In this document: positions 60,110-64,000 of the stretch, one piece after another | How the letters are laid out: every line of letters begins with the position of its first letter | Numbering within the stretch: position 1 is the stretch's first letter | From: Solibacter sp039934035 | GTDB taxonomy: Bacteria; Acidobacteriota; Terriglobia; Bryobacterales; Bryobacteraceae | Assembly (NCBI GenBank): GCA_039934035.1 | Contig: JBDTMZ010000156.1 | Coordinates: 74,973 to 138,972, forward strand | Direction of reading: 5' to 3' | Length of the DNA: 64,000 bases | Notes under the pieces: generated by a model | Told to the model about the DNA's origin: nothing | Databases searched by the model: none | What the model saw: only the letters and a program-made list of their open reading frames with translations | Position numbers and translations under genes: made by a program

Positions 60110-63100
60110 TTACGTGGCGGCGACTGCTTCGCCTTCGTCCGCCGTGAAATAGGCGCAATCGGGATGGTGGAAGACTACCGCGCTGACACTTGCCTCCGGC
60201 TCCATCATCATGCCTTCGGTGAGTTGCACGCCGATGTCCTCGGGGCGCAGCAATTGGAAAACGCCCTGCTGATCGTCCAGATTCGGACAGGCCGGGTAAC
60301 CGAAGCTATAGCGCTTGCCGTGATACTTGCTGGTGAAGCGATCGTGCATGGTGACGGTGGGCGCATCGGGGAAGCCCCAGTCTTCGCGGATCCGGCGATG
60401 CAGCCACTCGGCAGTGGCTTCCGCCGTTTCGATGGCCAACGCCTGCACGGCGTGGGCTTTGAAGAACGCTCCCTCTTTCTTCCACTCTTCGCTCTTTTCG
60501 CGAATGCCCGCGCCGGCGGTCACCACCATCAGGGCGAGATGATCGCGCCGGCCTTCTTCCGCCGGCAGAATGTAGTCGCTGAGACAGAGTCCGTCTTCGC
60601 GCCGCTGCCGGCCGAAGCGGAAGGTGTGAATAGGTGCGGCGCCCGAGGGCGCAAACAGGTGGATGGCGTTGCCTTCGCGTTCCGCTTCGAAAAACTGCCA
60701 CACGGCCTTCACCTTCATGAACGCCGCGGCAGCCTGTTTCACCTCTTCGACATTGTGGAAGAGTTCGAGCGCCTTTTCGTCATGTTCGGCGAGCGCCTTC
60801 TCGAAGTTGCCTTTGTAGCCCAGATGCCGTCCATAGATCATGAACGGGTTGATGTAGCTCCACACCTCCGCCAGGTTCGGCACGTCGCGCACGCGGCGTT
60901 CGAGATAGGGTGCGGCGGGAAGCGGCAGATCGACCCGGACCTTGCGGCTGCGCTGCGTGGTCATGGGCGCGACGGGCTCCGCCACGGGGTCGGCGGCCGG
61001 CGGCGCTTCGGTGAAAGTGTGCGCGGCCACCGTCGCCTCGCGCTCCGCCGGATCCATCAGGCGGTTCATCAGGCTCAATCCGGTCATCGCGTCCTTGGCG
61101 TAGCACACCGCCTCGCCGTAAGCGGGCGCGATCTTGGTGCGGGTGAACTTCTCCGATAGCGCGGCGCCGCCCACCAGGATGGGCGACTGGATGCCGGCGG
61201 CCTTCAAATCGCCCGCCGTAATCACCATCTGCTGGGTGCTCTTCACCAACAGGCCGGAGAGTCCGATCACGTCGGGCCGATGTTCCAGGCACGCCTGAAT
61301 CAGCACGTCGGGCGGAACCTTGATGCCCAGGTTGACGACATCGTAGCCGTTGTTGGCGAGAATGATCTCCACCAGATTCTTGCCGATGTCGTGGACGTCG
61401 CCCTTAACGGTGGCCAGCACTACTTTGCCGCGCGCCACGGTATCGGCCTTCTCCATGAACTGCTCCAGGTGGTTGACCGCGGCTTTCATGGCTTCGGCGG
61501 ATTGCAGCACTTCGGCCACAATCAGCTCGTTGTTGTTGAAGAGGCGGCCCACTTCGCTCATGCCGGACATGAGCGGGCCGTTGATGATTTCGAGCGGCGC
61601 GGCGCCCTCGGCGCGCTTCACGTCGAGGTCTGCGATCAGGCCGTCCTTGGTGCCTTCGATGATGTATTGCGCGAGGCGCTGATCGAGCGGGAGATCGGCC
61701 GCGCTCTGTTTGACGCGCGCGGTGGCCTGGCGGAAATGCTCGGCCACGGCCGCAATATGGAACTGATTGATGGCGGCCTTCTGTTCCGCCGTCTGCAACC
61801 GCCAGTCTTCGGGAGCGGTGCGGAGCCGTTCGTCGGGCGAATCGGCAGGCGGCGTGTTGAACAGCAGGTGCTCGGCAAGCCGGCGCTCATGGTCGGGCAG
61901 GGAAGCGAACCGCTCCAGCTTTTCCGCATTGACAATCGCGAGATCGAGACCGGCCTTGGTGCAGTGATAGAGGAAGACCGAGTTGACCACTTCGCGCGCC
62001 GAAGCCGGCAGTCCGAAACTGATGTTGGAGATGCCCAGCACCGTTTTGACGTATGGAATCTGCTCTTTCACGAGGCGGATTCCCTCGATGGTCTCGACGG
62101 CGCCGCCGATGTAGTTCACGTCCCCGGTGGCGCAGGGGAAGACCAGCGGGTCGATGATGATGTCTTCGGCGGGGATGCCGTATTTTTCGGTGAGCAGTTG
62201 GACGCTGCGCTGCGCTACGGCGAGCTTGCGTTCGCGCGTGAACGCCTGCGCCTGCATTTTGTCCTCGTCGATCGAGCCCACCACCAGCGCCGCGCCAAAG
62301 CGTTTGGCGATCGGGCAGATGAGTTCGAACTTCTCCTCGCCATCCTCCAGGTTGATCGAATTGATGATGCTCTTGCCCTGGCAATAAGTGAGAGCGAGTT
62401 CCACGGCCTTGGGGTCCGTGGTGTCGATCATGATGGGAGCTTTGATCTTGCGAATGAGCTTCTCGTAGAAGGGCCGGATGTCATCGATCTCATCGCGGTC
62501 CGTGCTCTGCAGGCAGACGTCGATGACGTGCGCGCCATTGCGCACCTGGCGGCGCGCGATGTCGGTTGCCTCTTCCCATTTCTCGGCGGCCACCATGTTC
62601 TTGAAGAGGCGCGAGCCGATGACGTTGGTGCGTTCGCCCACCAGCAGGGGACGATTGCTCTCTTCCGCCTCTACCAGTTCGATGCCGGAATAGTAAGCAC
62701 GGTGCTTGCGGCCGGGCAGCGCGCGCGGGCGCTTGCCCTGAATCATCTGGGCGATGGCTTGAATGTGCGCGGGCGTGGTGCCGCAGCAGCCGCCCACGAA
62801 ATTGAGCCAGCCGCGATCCGTGAATTTCTCTAATTGCGCGGCCAGGGAAGTGGGAGTCTCGCCGAACTTGCCCTCGGAATTGGGCAGCCCCGCGTTGGGA
62901 TAGCAACTGATGCGATGCGCCGCCATTTCGTTGAGCGTGCGCATGTGATCGGTCATCAGGTCGGGTCCGGTGGCGCAGTTCATGCCGACGGCCAGCAGGT
63001 CGTGATTCTCGATGGAAGCGTAAAGCGCGTCGATGGTCTGGCCGCCCAGCATGGTGCCGGTGCGTTCGATGGTGACGCTGGCCACCACCGGGATTTCGAT

Positions 63101-63667
63101 GCCGAGATCGCGGGAAAGCTGCTCTGCCGCGACCAGTCCGGCCTTCAGACTGCCGGTATCGAACGCGGTCTCGATCAGCAGGTAGTCGGCGCCGCCTTCC
63201 ACCAGTCCTTTGGCCTGGAGGTAATAGTCGGCGCGCAATTCGGGGAAGGTCGTGGTGCCGGTGATGTTGAGATCTTTATTGGTGGGGCCGATGGAGCCGG
63301 CGACGAAGCGCGGCTTGGCAGGCGTGGAATACCGGTCGGCGATTTCGCGCGCCAGTCTGGCGGCGGCGAAGTTCAATTCGTAAGCGCGGTCGGCCAGCTT
63401 ATTGTCGGCCAGGGCGATTTGGGTGCCGCCGAAGGTGTTGGTCTCGATGATGTCGGCGCCGGCTTCCAGATATTCGCGGTGAATTTCCTGGATCACGTCA
63501 GGGCGCGTGACATTGAGAATTTCGGGACAGTTCTCACGCCCCAGGTAGTCGGTATCGATCGACAGGGGCGCCGCATGAATCATGGTGCCCATGGCCCCGT
63601 CAAGTACGAGGACACGCTGTTCCAGGCTGTCTTTGAGCGCCTGCAGACGCTCTTGGGAATTGGTCAT
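60110..63667 (-). CDS. metH: Cobalamin-dependent methionine synthase
   Basis: 1185 residues, close to the usual 1200-1250. Domains in order: homocysteine-binding with the zinc Cys (NCATGPDLM and GGCCGTTPAH), methyltetrahydrofolate-binding (TNVIGSRLFKNMV, IIDPLVFPCATGD), cobalamin cap and binding module with the axial His (GDVHDIGKNLVEII), and the C-terminal AdoMet reactivation domain (LCLSDYILPAEEG, YPACPNLDDQQGVF). It makes methionine from homocysteine using methylcobalamin. It stands alone, with a short divergent metallothionein-like gene at its 5' side. No cobalamin riboswitch was seen in the short leader (63668-63776). Confidence 0.96.
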   Translation of the reverse strand: MTNSQERLQALKDSLEQRVLVLDGAMGTMIHAAPLSIDTDYLGRENCPEILNVTRPDVIQEIHREYLEAGADIIETNTFGGTQIALADNKLADRAYELNFAAARLAREIADRYSTPAKPRFVAGSIGPTNKDLNITGTTTFPELRADYYLQAKGLVEGGADYLLIETAFDTGSLKAGLVAAEQLSRDLGIEIPVVASVTIERTGTMLGGQTIDALYASIENHDLLAVGMNCATGPDLMTDHMRTLNEMAAHRISCYPNAGLPNSEGKFGETPTSLAAQLEKFTDRGWLNFVGGCCGTTPAHIQAIAQMIQGKRPRALPGRKHRAYYSGIELVEAEESNRPLLVGERTNVIGSRLFKNMVAAEKWEEATDIARRQVRNGAHVIDVCLQSTDRDEIDDIRPFYEKLIRKIKAPIMIDTTDPKAVELALTYCQGKSIINSINLEDGEEKFELICPIAKRFGAALVVGSIDEDKMQAQAFTRERKLAVAQRSVQLLTEKYGIPAEDIIIDPLVFPCATGDVNYIGGAVETIEGIRLVKEQIPYVKTVLGISNISFGLPASAREVVNSVFLYHCTKAGLDLAIVNAEKLERFASLPDHERRLAEHLLFNTPPADSPDERLRTAPEDWRLQTAEQKAAINQFHIAAVAEHFRQATARVKQSAADLPLDQRLAQYIIEGTKDGLIADLDVKRAEGAAPLEIINGPLMSGMSEVGRLFNNNELIVAEVLQSAEAMKAAVNHLEQFMEKADTVARGKVVLATVKGDVHDIGKNLVEIILANNGYDVVNLGIKVPPDVLIQACLEHRPDVIGLSGLLVKSTQQMVITAGDLKAAGIQSPILVGGAALSEKFTRTKIAPAYGEAVCYAKDAMTGLSLMNRLMDPAEREATVAAHTFTEAPPAADPVAEPVAPMTTQRSRKVRVDLPLPAAPYLERRVRDVPNLAEVWSYINPFMIYGRHLGYKGNFEKALAEHDEKALELFHNVEEVKQAAAAFMKVKAVWQFFEAEREGNAIHLFAPSGAAPIHTFRFGRQRREDGLCLSDYILPAEEGRRDHLALMVVTAGAGIREKSEEWKKEGAFFKAHAVQALAIETAEATAEWLHRRIREDWGFPDAPTVTMHDRFTSKYHGKRYSFGYPACPNLDDQQGVFQLLRPEDIGVQLTEGMMMEPEASVSAVVFHHPDCAYFTADEGEAVAAT

Positions 63668-63776
63668 AGGGGGTGTGCTGTTTCAATTTTACCAGCCCCG
63701 GGACCACCGCTGCTTTAGGCCCGGCAAATGCAGGTTGTACCGCGCCTGTCCCCAGGTCAGGCAGAAAGGAGTCAAT

Positions 63777-63950
63777 ATGTCGGTAGAACGAGGGAAGTGT
63801 GCACATCCTGCATGCACGTGCGACACGGCCGCGGGCAAAGAGTTTTGCAGCGAAAGCTGCCGGGAGACCGCGGATTCCGGACTGAATCGCTGTTCGTGCG
63901 GACACGCCGGATGCGCCGGCGGAGCCACCCTGCGAGCCGGAGGCAGCTAG
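63777..63950 (+). CDS. Metallothionein-like small Cys-rich protein
   Basis: 57 residues with eight Cys and two His, starting MSVERGKCAHPACTCDTAAG, then FCSESCRETADSG and RCSCGHAGCAGG. The pattern (CxHPxCxC ... FCSxxC ... CxCGHxxC) is like bacterial metallothioneins of the SmtA/BmtA family, which chelate zinc or cadmium. The ribosome site AAAGGAG is strong. It is divergent from metH, a zinc and cobalamin enzyme. Confidence 0.78.
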   Translation: MSVERGKCAHPACTCDTAAGKEFCSESCRETADSGLNRCSCGHAGCAGGATLRAGGS

Positions 63951-64000
63951 CCCGACTTTCGCACTTAAAGCTCATTTTCGGCTTTCGCGTGAGAAAATTC

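Noticed and set aside
63668..63776. Possible cobalamin riboswitch upstream of metH
   Set aside because: The space is only about 110 bp and lacks the B12-box-like core; nothing resembling a cobalamin or SAM riboswitch could be seen.

Overview
The window reads as a dense, GC-rich chromosomal segment from an acidobacterium, most likely of the Solibacter/Bryobacter type. The evidence is family content seen by eye: a VWFA protein of the acidobacterial family, a very large TonB-dependent receptor with an N-terminal carboxypeptidase-regulatory-like domain, DUF2950 and DUF4136 secreted proteins, beta-propeller hybrid histidine kinases and several Ser/Ala/Pro-rich exported proteins. No rRNA, tRNA, CRISPR array or insertion sequence was recognised. 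All family names come from reading motifs, not from a database search.

Layout. 0-8.5 kb (+): tail of a redoxin-like gene, an exported haem-c/helix-hairpin-helix protein, a GDSL hydrolase, two small membrane proteins overlapping by 4 bp, a class A penicillin-binding protein, two TPR proteins, and an MmcQ/YjbR protein with a repetitive basic tail. A 94-bp inverted repeat separates these from a convergent aldo/keto reductase. 10-15.5 kb (-): a large exported putative glycosidase overlapped by a DnaC-like ATPase gene, then a secreted PPC-repeat protein. 15.6-18.4 kb (+): the pyrimidine cluster pyrR-pyrB-pyrC, with a palindrome overlapping its probable promoter.

18.4-27.1 kb is accessory. It holds an exported ankyrin protein, an orphan TonB C-terminal protein, two toxin-antitoxin modules in which the antitoxin is intact and the toxin wrecked (a RelE/ParE-like toxin and a HicA-like toxin), a two-frame (frameshifted) propeller hybrid histidine kinase, a VOC-fold protein, an intact VapBC pair and an NTF2-like protein.

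27.1-34.6 kb: rsmE, two metallophosphoesterases, a polytopic membrane protein, an SDR oxidoreductase, an outer-membrane-type protein and a small duplicated secreted protein. 34.9-37.7 kb: a six-haem NapC/NirT-type membrane cytochrome translationally coupled (ATGA) to a conserved protein of unknown function. 37.8-49.5 kb (-): a signalling and envelope block with a beta-barrel protein, a hybrid kinase with an extracytoplasmic solute-binding sensor, a degenerate receiver, a second hybrid kinase whose ATG directly follows the stop codon of the large receptor gene, a VWFA protein and an ECF sigma factor.

49.9-57.8 kb (+): DUF2950 and DUF4136 genes, then the glycogen utilisation cluster glgP-malQ-glgX. 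57.8-64 kb: a Kef-type antiporter, a DUF433 gene overlapping an unlisted 51-codon membrane peptide, hairpins, metH (cobalamin-dependent methionine synthase) and a divergent metallothionein-like protein. The best leads are the receptor-kinase coupling, the cytochrome-unknown coupling, the two disarmed TA modules and the DUF433-micropeptide pair.
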